Source: JAHRAW01 sp028066695 (GTDB lineage: Bacteria; Pseudomonadota; Gammaproteobacteria; Arenicellales; Poriferihabitantaceae). From it: a DNA stretch of 64,000 nucleotides. Below are positions 1-7,661 of this stretch, piece after piece (the stretch's first letter is position 1; every line of letters starts with the position of its first letter). The notes under the pieces are model-generated. The model was not told where the DNA came from, did not search any database, and saw only the letters and a program-made list of their open reading frames with translations. Both the position numbers and the translations under genes were made by a program. The stretch lies in assembly GCA_963457535.1 (NCBI GenBank), contig OY734803.1:1550001-1614000 (forward strand), written 5' to 3'.

Positions 1-867
1 GACCAGGTGGAGGCCGGCATTGACATTCCGACCGACGGCGAAGTGCCGCGCGAAAATTACATTCACTACCACTGCCGCCACCTCAACGGATTTGACTTTG
101 AAAACCTGACCCGGCGCGAGTTGCGCGGCGGAACCTACGCCGCCGACCTGCCGACCATTCGCGGCGAAGTCAGCGCCAAGGCGCCGTTCCTCGCCGATGA
201 CTGGCGGCGCGCGCAAAACGGCAGCAAACGGCCGGTGAAGATGACCATGCCGGGACCGATGACCATCTCCGACACCAATTGCGACGCCCATTACAACGAC
301 CCAAAAAAACTCGGCGCGGATCTCGCCGACGCGCTCAACACCGAGGTGCTCGCGCTCGCCGAAGCCGGCTGCCGCCACATTCAAATTGACGAGCCGGTTT
401 TCGCGCGCTTTCCCGAAAACGCGCTCGCCTACGGCATTGACAACTTGGAGCGCGCCTTTCACAAATGCCCGCCCGAAGTCACGCGCACCGCGCACATGTG
501 CTGCGGCTACCCCGACCGCCTTGACCGCGACGACTACCCGAAGGCCGACCAATCCGCGTATCTGCAACTCGCCGACGCGATGGAGGAATCCGGCGTGCAG
601 TGGCTTTCCATTGAAGACGCGCACCGCAACAACGGCCTGGAATTGCTGGAGCGTTTCGCCACCACCACGGTCATTCTCGGCGTGGTCGCCATCGCCAAAA
701 GCCGCGTGGAATCGGCCGAGGAAATCCGCGCGCGGCTGTCGGACGCGCTCGCGCACATTGACGCCGGGCGATTGGTGGCCGCGCCCGATTGCGGCCTCGG
801 CCTGCTCGGGCGCGACTTGGCGCGGGAAAAACTGCGCAACCTGTGCGCGGCCGCGAAAAGCATTTAA
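1..867 (+). CDS. Cobalamin-independent methionine synthase (MetE C-terminal-type) protein, 5' end cut off by the window
   Basis: The reading frame is open from base 1, so the N-terminus lies outside the window. The sequence resembles the catalytic C-terminal barrel of MetE, which transfers a methyl group to a thiol with zinc activation. The expected zinc ligands are visible: an H-M-C triplet (TAHMCCGYP), a Glu in SIEDAH and a Cys in AAPDCGLG. The fragment fits a short 'core MetE' family protein better than full-length two-domain MetE, but the upstream part is not visible. The methyl donor cannot be told from sequence. The next gene follows 10 bases downstream on the same strand. Confidence 0.8.
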   Translation, partial: DQVEAGIDIPTDGEVPRENYIHYHCRHLNGFDFENLTRRELRGGTYAADLPTIRGEVSAKAPFLADDWRRAQNGSKRPVKMTMPGPMTISDTNCDAHYNDPKKLGADLADALNTEVLALAEAGCRHIQIDEPVFARFPENALAYGIDNLERAFHKCPPEVTRTAHMCCGYPDRLDRDDYPKADQSAYLQLADAMEESGVQWLSIEDAHRNNGLELLERFATTTVILGVVAIAKSRVESAEEIRARLSDALAHIDAGRLVAAPDCGLGLLGRDLAREKLRNLCAAAKSI

Positions 868-877
868 GATTTTCTTA

Positions 878-1282
878 ATGTCCATGCGCGCCCACCGGAA
901 AATATCGCCGCGATTTTTCGCGCTGCTGTTGCCCGCATTCGGAGGAGCGGCCGCGCCGCCGCTGCACGCCGACGGCGGCGTCCCCGGCTGGAACGCGCTG
1001 GTCTATCTGGTCTACCGCCTGGAAGTAACGCGGTATTGCAGTGTCGCCGACGACGCGGTCGCCGCCGGTTTTCGCGCGGCGCGCGACGCGCTGGTCGCGC
1101 AATACCGCTTCGCCGCGGATCTGATTGAAAGCGCGCGCCATGAGGCATACTTGCTCGCATACCGCGAATGGCAAAATCGCGGCCTCGGCGGCTTTCGCCG
1201 CTGGTGCCGCGTGGACGCCGCGCTTTTTGCGCGCCAGTTGTCCGCCCCAGAAACCATTTCACAACCCGGAGTCACGCCATGA
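878..1282 (+). CDS. Small exported protein of unknown function
   Basis: A 134-residue protein I do not recognise. It starts with a basic stretch and a hydrophobic segment (FFALLLPAFGGAAA) that looks like a Sec signal peptide, probably cleaved near residues 30-34. The mature part is rich in Ala and Arg, with two Cys (RYC and RRWC) and aromatic residues (EWQNRGLGGFRRW). Its TGA overlaps the ATG of mmsA as ATGA, so the two genes are probably translationally coupled. The position between a MetE-type gene and mmsA gives no clear function. The ATG at 884 is an alternative start. Confidence 0.6.
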   Translation: MSMRAHRKISPRFFALLLPAFGGAAAPPLHADGGVPGWNALVYLVYRLEVTRYCSVADDAVAAGFRAARDALVAQYRFAADLIESARHEAYLLAYREWQNRGLGGFRRWCRVDAALFARQLSAPETISQPGVTP

Positions 1283-2808
1283 ACCGAGAAGCCGCAGCCT
1301 CATCCGTTGAAAAACTTTCCCACTACATCGGCGGCCGCCGCGTGCCCGGCGCGAGCGGACGTTTCGGCGATGTCTACGACCCGGCGGTCGGCGCGGTCAC
1401 CAAGCAGGTGCCGCTCGCGAGCGCGGACGAAACCGCGTCGGCAATCGCCACCGCCGCCGGCGCGTTCCCCGAATGGTCGGCGCAGCCGCCGGCGCGGCGC
1501 GGGCGCGTGATGTTCGCGTTCCGCGATTTGCTGATGCGCAACATGGACGAACTCGCCAAACTGGTGTCAAGCGAGCATGGCAAAACCCTGGAAGACGCGA
1601 AAGGCTCCATCACCCGCGGCCTGGAAGTCGTGGAATACGCCTGCGGAATTTCCGAACTCTTAAAAGGCGCATACAGCGAAAGCGTCGCCGGCGGCGTGGA
1701 CAGCTGGAGCACGCGCCAGCCGCTCGGCGTTTGCGCCGGCATCACCCCGTTCAACTTTCCGGCGATGGTGCCGATGTGGATGTTTCCGCTCGCGCTGGTC
1801 TGCGGCAACACCTTCGTGCTGAAACCGTCCGAGCGCGATCCGTCCTGCCCGCTGCGCATGGCCGAATTGCTGCGCGAAGCCGGGCTGCCCGACGGCGTGA
1901 TGAATGTCGTAAACGGCGACAAAGAAGCGGTGGACGCGCTGCTCACCGACGCGCGCGTGCAGGCGGTCAGTTTTGTCGGCTCCACCGCCATCGGCGAATA
2001 CATCTACCGCACCGGCACCGCGCACGGCAAGCGCGTGCAGGCGTTGTGCGGCGCGAAGAACCACATGGTGGTCATGCCCGACGCCGACATTGACCAGGCC
2101 GCCGACGCGGTGCTCGGCGCGGCCTACGGCTCGGCCGGCGAGCGGTGCATGGCGGTCTCGGTGGTGGTCGCGGTCGGCGACGCGCCGGCCGACGCGCTGG
2201 TGGAAAAACTCCTGCCCAAACTGGACGCGCTCAAAGTCGGCGCGCACACCGACGAAGCCGCCGAGATGGGTCCCGTCATCAACCCGGCCGCGAAGGAGCG
2301 CATTGAGGGCTACATTGAAAAGGGCGTGGCCGAGGGCGCAAAACTCCTGCGCGACGGCCGCGGCGAGCAAGTCAAGGGTTTTGAAAGCGGCTGCTTCGTC
2401 GGCGCGACCGTGTTTGATCATGTCAAAACCGGTATGAGCATCTACACCGACGAAATCTTCGGCCCCGTGCTGTGCGTGGTGCGCGCCGGCGACTACGAGG
2501 AGGCGATCAACATGGTCAGCAGCCACGAATACGGCAACGGCGCGGCCATCTTCACCCGCGACGGAGACGCCGCCCGCGACTTCGCCCACCGCGTGCAGGC
2601 CGGCATGGTCGGCGTCAATGTGCCGATTCCGGTGCCGCTCGCCTTCCACAGTTTCGGCGGCTGGAAACGCTCGCTGTTCGGCGACCACGCCATCCATGGG
2701 CGCGAGGGGGTGCACTTTTATACGAAACTGAAAACGGTGACCACGCGCTGGCCGTCGGGGATTCGCTCGGGGGCGGTGTTTAACTTCAAGGCGGGGGGGG
2801 AGCATTGA
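1279..2808 (+). CDS. mmsA: CoA-acylating methylmalonate-semialdehyde dehydrogenase
   Basis: A 509-residue aldehyde dehydrogenase of the MmsA type. It converts methylmalonate semialdehyde (valine, thymine or inositol breakdown) to propionyl-CoA with NAD and CoA, releasing CO2. The visible hallmarks are GITPFNFPAMVPMW near residue 155, the NAD-site FVGSTAIGEYIY and the catalytic Cys in GSAGERCMAVSV, whose context is typical of the CoA-acylating subgroup. Length matches the family. A GGAG lies upstream of the ATG, which overlaps the previous stop. A run of eight G at 2793-2800 sits just before the stop codon, and the next gene begins in TGATG. Confidence 0.95.
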   Translation: MNREAAASSVEKLSHYIGGRRVPGASGRFGDVYDPAVGAVTKQVPLASADETASAIATAAGAFPEWSAQPPARRGRVMFAFRDLLMRNMDELAKLVSSEHGKTLEDAKGSITRGLEVVEYACGISELLKGAYSESVAGGVDSWSTRQPLGVCAGITPFNFPAMVPMWMFPLALVCGNTFVLKPSERDPSCPLRMAELLREAGLPDGVMNVVNGDKEAVDALLTDARVQAVSFVGSTAIGEYIYRTGTAHGKRVQALCGAKNHMVVMPDADIDQAADAVLGAAYGSAGERCMAVSVVVAVGDAPADALVEKLLPKLDALKVGAHTDEAAEMGPVINPAAKERIEGYIEKGVAEGAKLLRDGRGEQVKGFESGCFVGATVFDHVKTGMSIYTDEIFGPVLCVVRAGDYEEAINMVSSHEYGNGAAIFTRDGDAARDFAHRVQAGMVGVNVPIPVPLAFHSFGGWKRSLFGDHAIHGREGVHFYTKLKTVTTRWPSGIRSGAVFNFKAGGEH

Positions 2809-2978
2809 TGCCCGCGCCGCCGGACAAAAGCAAGGTGGTGATTCAATGGTCGGAAGAGGACGCGTGTTATATCGCGTCCTTGCCCGGGTTCGGCCCCTAT
2901 GTGAAGACGCACGGCGCGACTTATGAGGAAGTCGCGCGCAATGCGGGGGAGGTGCGGGAGATGATGTTGGGCGGCTAA
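2808..2978 (+). CDS. HicB-like small protein without a HicA partner
   Basis: A 56-residue protein with the HicB-type pattern: a beta strand (VVIQWSEED), then ACYIASLPGFG and KTHGATYEEVARNAGEV. HicB proteins with this partial RNase H-like fold are usually antitoxins of a HicA mRNA interferase. No hicA-like reading frame is visible next to it; the following gene is on the opposite strand. The C-terminus ends right after the fold and carries no DNA-binding domain. The ATG overlaps the mmsA stop as TGATG, so expression is probably coupled to mmsA. It may be a solitary domain with another role. Confidence 0.7.
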   Translation: MPAPPDKSKVVIQWSEEDACYIASLPGFGPYVKTHGATYEEVARNAGEVREMMLGG

Positions 2979-2989
2979 ACGCCGGGCAG

Positions 2990-3868
2990 TTACTTGCCGG
3001 CCAATCGCTTTGCCGTTTCCGCGCACATATCCTGCAGGGTTTTGTATATCTGCCCTTCGTTGTTTTGATGTTGCTGCGCAAAATAGTCGGCGAGCAGGCG
3101 CAACGTGTCCCCCGAGGGGAACAGGACGCAAAGCAATTCCTCCAACTCGCGATTGGAGAACAGTTTTCTGTATGTGCCGGGCCGCAGCTGCTTGATTTCC
3201 TCGAAACTTGCCTGCGAATCTTTGTCAAAGTTGATTTCAGGCAATTCCGGAATGCGTTCTTTCCACATTTCGAGATGTCCAAGCAACTCGGGCCACACTT
3301 GCAAATGACCCAGGCTGTCGAACAAATCCGCGCCGTAGGCCAGTTGCAAGTCGATTCCGTAATCGCCGGACAATTTCGCGATTTCCGCCGTGTAAAACCG
3401 ATGGTTTTTGGAAAGACTTTTGTCCACAAAATAGAAAAAGCCTTTGATTTTTGAAGATTTGTGGTTTTCCGTGATTACGGAAATCTTCTTTTCAAAGTTG
3501 TCAATCTGCCCCCGCTTTTTGGTCGAGTCATGGTCGTCGCGGATTTTTTGCTCGACAAAAAACACGTTTTTCCCCTTTGAAAAGATTTGATCGACACTCA
3601 AATAAGACCCTTCTCCATCGGGAAATTTCTTTTCCAGAATTTTGTAGCCGGATTCCACCAGGTATTTTTCGACCAATATCTCAAAAGCGTCTCCGAACCG
3701 AATTTCATGGGATTGCAGCAAGTTTTGGATGATCTTGGCTTTCGGTTTGGACGGCCGAAACAAGCCGACATACCTTGCCGGGCATGCCGCGATTTTTTTC
3801 AACAAGTCAAATTTTGATTTCTCAAAAATGATCTTGTTAAACAGGTTTTCAAACTCGTCATACAGCAT
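2990..3868 (-). CDS. Type II restriction endonuclease, probably HinfI-like (GANTC)
   Basis: A 292-residue protein encoded directly downstream of a GANTC-type methyltransferase gene and overlapping it by 11 bp. A likely PD-(D/E)XK nuclease core is visible: D93 in YLSVDQ, then E106-Q-K108 in FFVEQKIR, followed by a charged stretch (DDHDSTKKRG). This spacing fits metal-dependent type II endonucleases. The partner methylase resembles M.HinfI/CcrM, so the likely target is GANTC; the endonuclease assignment to the HinfI family is inference from that pairing and the motif. Codon and base use are visibly more AT-rich than in neighbouring housekeeping genes, pointing to horizontal transfer. Confidence 0.75.
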   Translation of the reverse strand: MLYDEFENLFNKIIFEKSKFDLLKKIAACPARYVGLFRPSKPKAKIIQNLLQSHEIRFGDAFEILVEKYLVESGYKILEKKFPDGEGSYLSVDQIFSKGKNVFFVEQKIRDDHDSTKKRGQIDNFEKKISVITENHKSSKIKGFFYFVDKSLSKNHRFYTAEIAKLSGDYGIDLQLAYGADLFDSLGHLQVWPELLGHLEMWKERIPELPEINFDKDSQASFEEIKQLRPGTYRKLFSNRELEELLCVLFPSGDTLRLLADYFAQQHQNNEGQIYKTLQDMCAETAKRLAGK

Positions 3869-4973
3869 GTTGATTCCTGTAGGTTTTGCGAAGATCGTCG
3901 ATCAATTTCAATTGACCGTTGTCTTCGTAGTGCCAGAAAGTCCACCCGTTGCAACTTTCGGTGCCCTTGATGAGCGCCCCGACTTGGTGAATCGACCCTG
4001 CGCCCGCACCGTTCTTGACGCTGCCGTCGGTCAAAACCACCGCCGAATGTTTTTTGTTCTTGGTGTAGATGGCTTGATTTTCGCGGATGTAACGGGCGTC
4101 CATCAGTTGCGCCATGCTCACCCGGGCGGCCGTGCGCTTTTCCGGCTCGGTGATTCTCCAGTCCACGAAAAGACCCGGGTCTATTCCGGCAAGGCGGGTC
4201 TTTGCGATTTTTACATATTTGGTTTCTTTCTCGATGCCGATGCTTTTTCGAGACAACTTCGCCGCAACCGCGCAGGTGGTTCCGCTGCCAAGAAACGGGT
4301 CCAAAACCACGTCCCCCTCGCTGCTGCTGGAGAGGATGACCCTTTTAAGAATGGCTTCGGGCTTTTGCGTCGAGTGCGCCTTTTTGCCGTCCGCGCCCTT
4401 TATGCGCTCGCCGCCGGTGCACAGCGGAATCTGCCAGACCGAAGTCATTTGCTTTCCGTCATTCAGTTGTTTCATGACTTGGTGATTGAAGGTGTATTTT
4501 TTTTGTTTTTCCGACTTTTTCGCCCAAATTAGAGTCTCGGTCGCATTGGTGAAACGGACGCCGCGAAAATTCGGCATCGGGTTGGTCTTGTACCACTGCA
4601 CATCGTTCAGGATCCAAAACCCCAGGTCCATCATGATGCGGCCGACGCGAAAGATGTTGTGGTAGGAACCGATGACCCAAATCGTGCCGTCGTCGGCCAT
4701 GACCCGGCGGCACGCCGAAAGCCACTGCACGGTGAATTGGTCGTAGTCCGAGAATGACGAAAACTTGTCCCATTGGTCGTCGACGCCGTCCACCTTTGTT
4801 TGGTTGGGGCGGTACAACTCTTGCTTGAGTTGCAGGTTATAGGGAGGGTCAGCGAAAACCAGATTGACAGATTTTTCCGGCAACGCATTCAGTACTTCAA
4901 TGCAGTCGCCGTTGTAAATCCGGTATCCGGTTCCGATTACGTCGTTTTTTGAAAAGTTTAATTTTTTGCGCAT
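3858..4973 (-). CDS. Type II DNA adenine-N6 methyltransferase, HinfI/CcrM-like
   Basis: A 371-residue beta-class DNA methyltransferase. The catalytic DPPY motif is near the N-terminus (residues 42-45, in VFADPPYN) and the SAM-binding motif follows near the C-terminus (DPFLGSGTT), the order of M.HinfI and CcrM. It also has the extra C-terminal domain of that family (GSIHQVGA, ESCNGWTFW). The expected product is methylated GANTC. I chose the ATG at 4973; a GTG at 5015 is in frame but extends into a non-conserved Pro/Arg-rich segment. Unlike the solitary cell-cycle CcrM, this gene is followed by an overlapping endonuclease gene, so it is a restriction-modification methylase. Base composition is AT-rich. 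Confidence 0.9.
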   Translation of the reverse strand: MRKKLNFSKNDVIGTGYRIYNGDCIEVLNALPEKSVNLVFADPPYNLQLKQELYRPNQTKVDGVDDQWDKFSSFSDYDQFTVQWLSACRRVMADDGTIWVIGSYHNIFRVGRIMMDLGFWILNDVQWYKTNPMPNFRGVRFTNATETLIWAKKSEKQKKYTFNHQVMKQLNDGKQMTSVWQIPLCTGGERIKGADGKKAHSTQKPEAILKRVILSSSSEGDVVLDPFLGSGTTCAVAAKLSRKSIGIEKETKYVKIAKTRLAGIDPGLFVDWRITEPEKRTAARVSMAQLMDARYIRENQAIYTKNKKHSAVVLTDGSVKNGAGAGSIHQVGALIKGTESCNGWTFWHYEDNGQLKLIDDLRKTYRNQHAV

Positions 4974-5078
4974 GAAGTGGTCTCGCCGATGGGGAGGCGG
5001 GATTTGTTCCGCCACTGTTCCCGCATACTACCACACGCGGGGAACCGGGGAAAGGTGGCTGGAGTGCCCGATTCCACC

Positions 5079-5123
5079 CTATTCCGTCTGATACGGCACG
5101 ATGTTATCCTCCCCCAAGTGGCC
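5079..5123 (-). pseudogene. Relic of a manC 3' end (last 14 codons plus stop)
   Basis: Read on the minus strand this stretch gives GHLGEDNIVPYQTE followed by TAG. The intact ManC in this window ends GYLGEDDIVRYQTD followed by TAG. By eye, 36 of 45 bases match, with most differences at third codon positions or conservative, as expected for diverged coding homologues. Upstream of the Gly codon the similarity stops. The relic ends 106 bp before the methyltransferase start, nearly the same distance as between the intact manC stop and the other methyltransferase gene (104 bp). Confidence 0.55.
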
Positions 5124-5168
5124 GCGGAATGCCCTCTTTGACCACGCTGCCGTTTGCGGTGGAGGGAG

Positions 5169-5177
5169 TGGTATAAT
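5169..5177 (+). promoter_or_regulatory. Extended -10 promoter for the HEPN gene
   Basis: TGG-TATAAT is a perfect extended -10 element about 100 bases upstream of the HEPN gene start. No good -35 hexamer is seen at 16-18 bp, which extended -10 promoters can tolerate. Confidence 0.45.
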
Positions 5178-5274
5178 CCGCCGGAAGTTGCCGGGTTACC
5201 GGCAAACCAAGATTTTCCAAAAGCGAAAATCGTTCAATCATCATTTTTAACAAATTAGTGTGGAGTCCATTCCA

Positions 5275-6723
5275 ATGCAAAAGTCAAAAACGCAATTGTT
5301 GCTGGAAGATTTGCTGGAAAAAGCCATCGATGCCACCGAAATTCGCGCCGATGATGATTCCGCGCGAAGCGGCCACACTATCTCTGTGGAGAAGTACCAG
5401 CACTTGCACCGGGAAAATCGAAATTTTTCCATCGAAGATCGTTATGCCAGGAGGGTATACGCCCCCTACCTTCAAAACCAGGCAGTGCGCGATCAAATTT
5501 TGAAATTGATCGAAGCAGAACTTCTGGAGTATCGCAATGACGAAATGGCCGTTCGTTTTCTTTTAATGTCTGGCCTCACCAGTCTCACCCTGGGAGATGC
5601 AGGTTTTGATTCAATTCTTTCTTCTCTTCTGAGGGTTGCATTGCTCAAAGGTAGCGAGTATGCCGTGCACAGTTTCTACAAATCTATCAAAAAAGAACCG
5701 ATTCCCTTTCAGCAAATGGCGCTAATCGATGGATTGGAAGTAGCGCACGAGGTGCAGATTTACGATGGAGTGCGCCTTATCCCGCTTCCGCCCTCCACTG
5801 CAAATCTTCCCGATTATTTGCCGACCCCTCGTGCTCCTTGGCGCATGAAAGAAGATCCTGTGCTCGAAGATGCGAACATTTTTCGCTCCGCAACCATCAT
5901 GTCTATTGACTGCTGCGCGCGCGTAGCCCTTCGCAAGCCGGGTGAAAAACTTTTTGAGGATGACGACGCTTTTCTCAAAAACACCTTCGATGCGAAATGG
6001 GAAATAATGTCCGCCGAATTGGGCCGCCTCGGTGTTCGAGATATGGGTAGTTACGTAATGCACTTTCGGCAGTTCTACCGGCTGCTTTCGTTGGTTTGCA
6101 ATCATGCTATGGGAATTGTATCTGAGTGGGGCTACTACGATGTGTGCGAGGTTTTTGTCTCGCCGGACGCCAGCATACCCCTGGACCCAAGCATTTCAAA
6201 AAATCCAGATTCCAAAACTGTTACCGAGTGGGAAATCGCCGCTGCAAAATCTTTGCACGGCCAATTTTTGCGCATTAACTCCGATGGTCGCAAGGTGTTG
6301 CAGACGGCGTTGTCCAGGTGGGAAATGGCAAAAAGACGCAGGAATCAGCGAAAAGATCAGGACTGCTGGAACAAGGTAGATCAAATGATCGACTTGGGGA
6401 TTGCTTTCGAGTCGCTCTACTTGGGGGGTGATCACAAAGGGGAACTCGCTTTCACTCTCCGCACCCGCGCTGCTTGGTTGTTAGGCGAAAATGCAGAGGA
6501 ACGAGCGCGCATCTTGCGAGAATTCAAAGTCATTTATGACTGCCGTTCCAAGGCCGTTCATAGTGGACGGCTTGAGGATCCTATCAAAGTAGGGAAGGGA
6601 TCAAAAATTCCCTTGGACGAATTTCTTGCCAGGGCGCAGTACCGGTGCGCCGCCTCGATCAAAAAAATTATTGAACGCGGCGGATTTCCGGACTGGGACA
6701 AGTTGATCACCGGCAACGAGTAG
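5275..6723 (+). CDS. HEPN-domain protein (ApeA-like), probable defence gene
   Basis: A 482-residue protein. The C-terminal part (about residues 375-440) looks like an ApeA-type HEPN domain: DLGIAFESLYL, RTRAAWLLG and the catalytic-type motif R424-SKAV-H429 in YDCRSKAVHSG, an R-X4-H. HEPN domains with this motif are usually metal-independent RNases in abortive infection or toxin systems. The first 350 residues are unfamiliar and may act as a sensor. The start at the ATG (5275) is supported by a GGAG nine bases upstream; an in-frame GTG at 5260 is less likely. It sits beside a restriction-modification operon and shares its AT-rich composition. Its end overlaps the convergent glycerophosphodiesterase gene by 17 bp. 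Confidence 0.7.
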   Translation: MQKSKTQLLLEDLLEKAIDATEIRADDDSARSGHTISVEKYQHLHRENRNFSIEDRYARRVYAPYLQNQAVRDQILKLIEAELLEYRNDEMAVRFLLMSGLTSLTLGDAGFDSILSSLLRVALLKGSEYAVHSFYKSIKKEPIPFQQMALIDGLEVAHEVQIYDGVRLIPLPPSTANLPDYLPTPRAPWRMKEDPVLEDANIFRSATIMSIDCCARVALRKPGEKLFEDDDAFLKNTFDAKWEIMSAELGRLGVRDMGSYVMHFRQFYRLLSLVCNHAMGIVSEWGYYDVCEVFVSPDASIPLDPSISKNPDSKTVTEWEIAAAKSLHGQFLRINSDGRKVLQTALSRWEMAKRRRNQRKDQDCWNKVDQMIDLGIAFESLYLGGDHKGELAFTLRTRAAWLLGENAEERARILREFKVIYDCRSKAVHSGRLEDPIKVGKGSKIPLDEFLARAQYRCAASIKKIIERGGFPDWDKLITGNE

Positions 6724-7579
6724 TTTCTACACGGCACGGGGCGTTTTCGCGCCCCCCCACCACCCCCCGACACCCCGCCGGATCATCCGTCGTAATCACA
6801 TCCACCCCCCACCCCCGCAACCGCCGCATCGCCGCGGCGTCATTGACCGTCCACGCGCACACCTCCAGCCCGAGCGCATGCGCCTCGGCGACCGCGGCTT
6901 CGCGCAGGCGCGTGTGCTCGCATGACCAGACATCGCCGCCGTGCTGTTTCACCAGTTGCGGCGGCGAGAATTTTTCGGACGGCTCCACTTCCATGGTCAG
7001 CCCGATTTTCAATTCCGGGCGCAATTTTTTTGCGAGCAGCATCAACCGCCAGTCAAAACTTTGCAGCAACAGCCGCCCCAAAGGGAATTTCATGCGCCGC
7101 AGACTTTCCAGCACCAGCGAGACATACCGCTCCGGCGCGGGCAGCAGGCGGTTTTGCGCGCGCGCGAAAACCGATTTCGGATATTCGCGCGCGAGTTTCC
7201 AATTGCCTTTCATTTCCAAATTGAGAACCGCGCCTTTTGTTTTTTCCGCGGACAAAAACTCCAGGCATTCCTCCAGCGTCGGCACCCGGCAGCGCGCGCC
7301 GTCCGGGTTGTCGGCCGCGCCGACATCGTAACTTTGCAACTCGGCGAGCGGGAGTTCGCGAATCGCCGGCAACGCATCCCCCGAAATTTTTTCGCCGCGC
7401 GCGCCGCGGGTATGCGCCGGGTTCAGCCGCAAATCGTGATGCAGCACCACGCGGTCGTCCGCGGTCACGCACACATCCACCTCCACCCCGTCCGCGCCGT
7501 TTTCCAGCGCATAGGCGAGCGCGGCCAGCGTGTTTTCGGGCCGCCGTCCGCGCGCGCCGCGGTGTCCGTGGATTTGCAT
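6707..7579 (-). CDS. Glycerophosphodiester phosphodiesterase
   Basis: A 290-residue GDPD-family enzyme that hydrolyses glycerophosphodiesters to glycerol-3-phosphate and an alcohol. Family motifs are clear: HGHRGARGRRPENT at the N-terminus (catalytic His, with Arg and Glu-Asn), GADGVEVDV (metal-binding Glu/Asp) and VLHHDLRLN (second His). Later conserved parts include LNLEMKG, LLQSFDW and a C-terminal AWTVND with ITTDDP. No signal peptide is seen, so it is probably cytoplasmic and UgpQ-like. I chose the ATG at 7579, right before the conserved HGHRG; longer versions would overlap the divergent acyl-CoA dehydrogenase gene. Confidence 0.9.
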   Translation of the reverse strand: MQIHGHRGARGRRPENTLAALAYALENGADGVEVDVCVTADDRVVLHHDLRLNPAHTRGARGEKISGDALPAIRELPLAELQSYDVGAADNPDGARCRVPTLEECLEFLSAEKTKGAVLNLEMKGNWKLAREYPKSVFARAQNRLLPAPERYVSLVLESLRRMKFPLGRLLLQSFDWRLMLLAKKLRPELKIGLTMEVEPSEKFSPPQLVKQHGGDVWSCEHTRLREAAVAEAHALGLEVCAWTVNDAAAMRRLRGWGVDVITTDDPAGCRGVVGGRENAPCRVETTRCR

Positions 7580-7622
7580 GGGTGGGTGCGGGTTCGGGGG
7601 TGAATTATAGCGTGCTAAAATT

Positions 7623-7631
7623 GCCGGCCTT
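7623..7631 (+). promoter_or_regulatory. Extended -10 element for the acyl-CoA dehydrogenase gene
   Basis: TGC-TAAAAT lies 30 bases upstream of the ATG at 7662, in the 82-bp gap between two divergent genes. The -35 is weak. Confidence 0.35.
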
Positions 7632-7661
7632 TTCCCCGCCCCGCGCGCCCGCGCATTTGCC

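Noticed and set aside
1660..3429. A 589-codon open frame on the minus strand
   Set aside because: It runs antisense through mmsA and into the restriction gene in the wrong frame; its translation is low-complexity Arg/His-rich, as expected for a shadow in GC-rich DNA.
5015..5275. An additional small gene between the methylase and the HEPN gene
   Set aside because: Apart from the manC relic and the promoter I see no convincing coding sequence in this 260-bp stretch.
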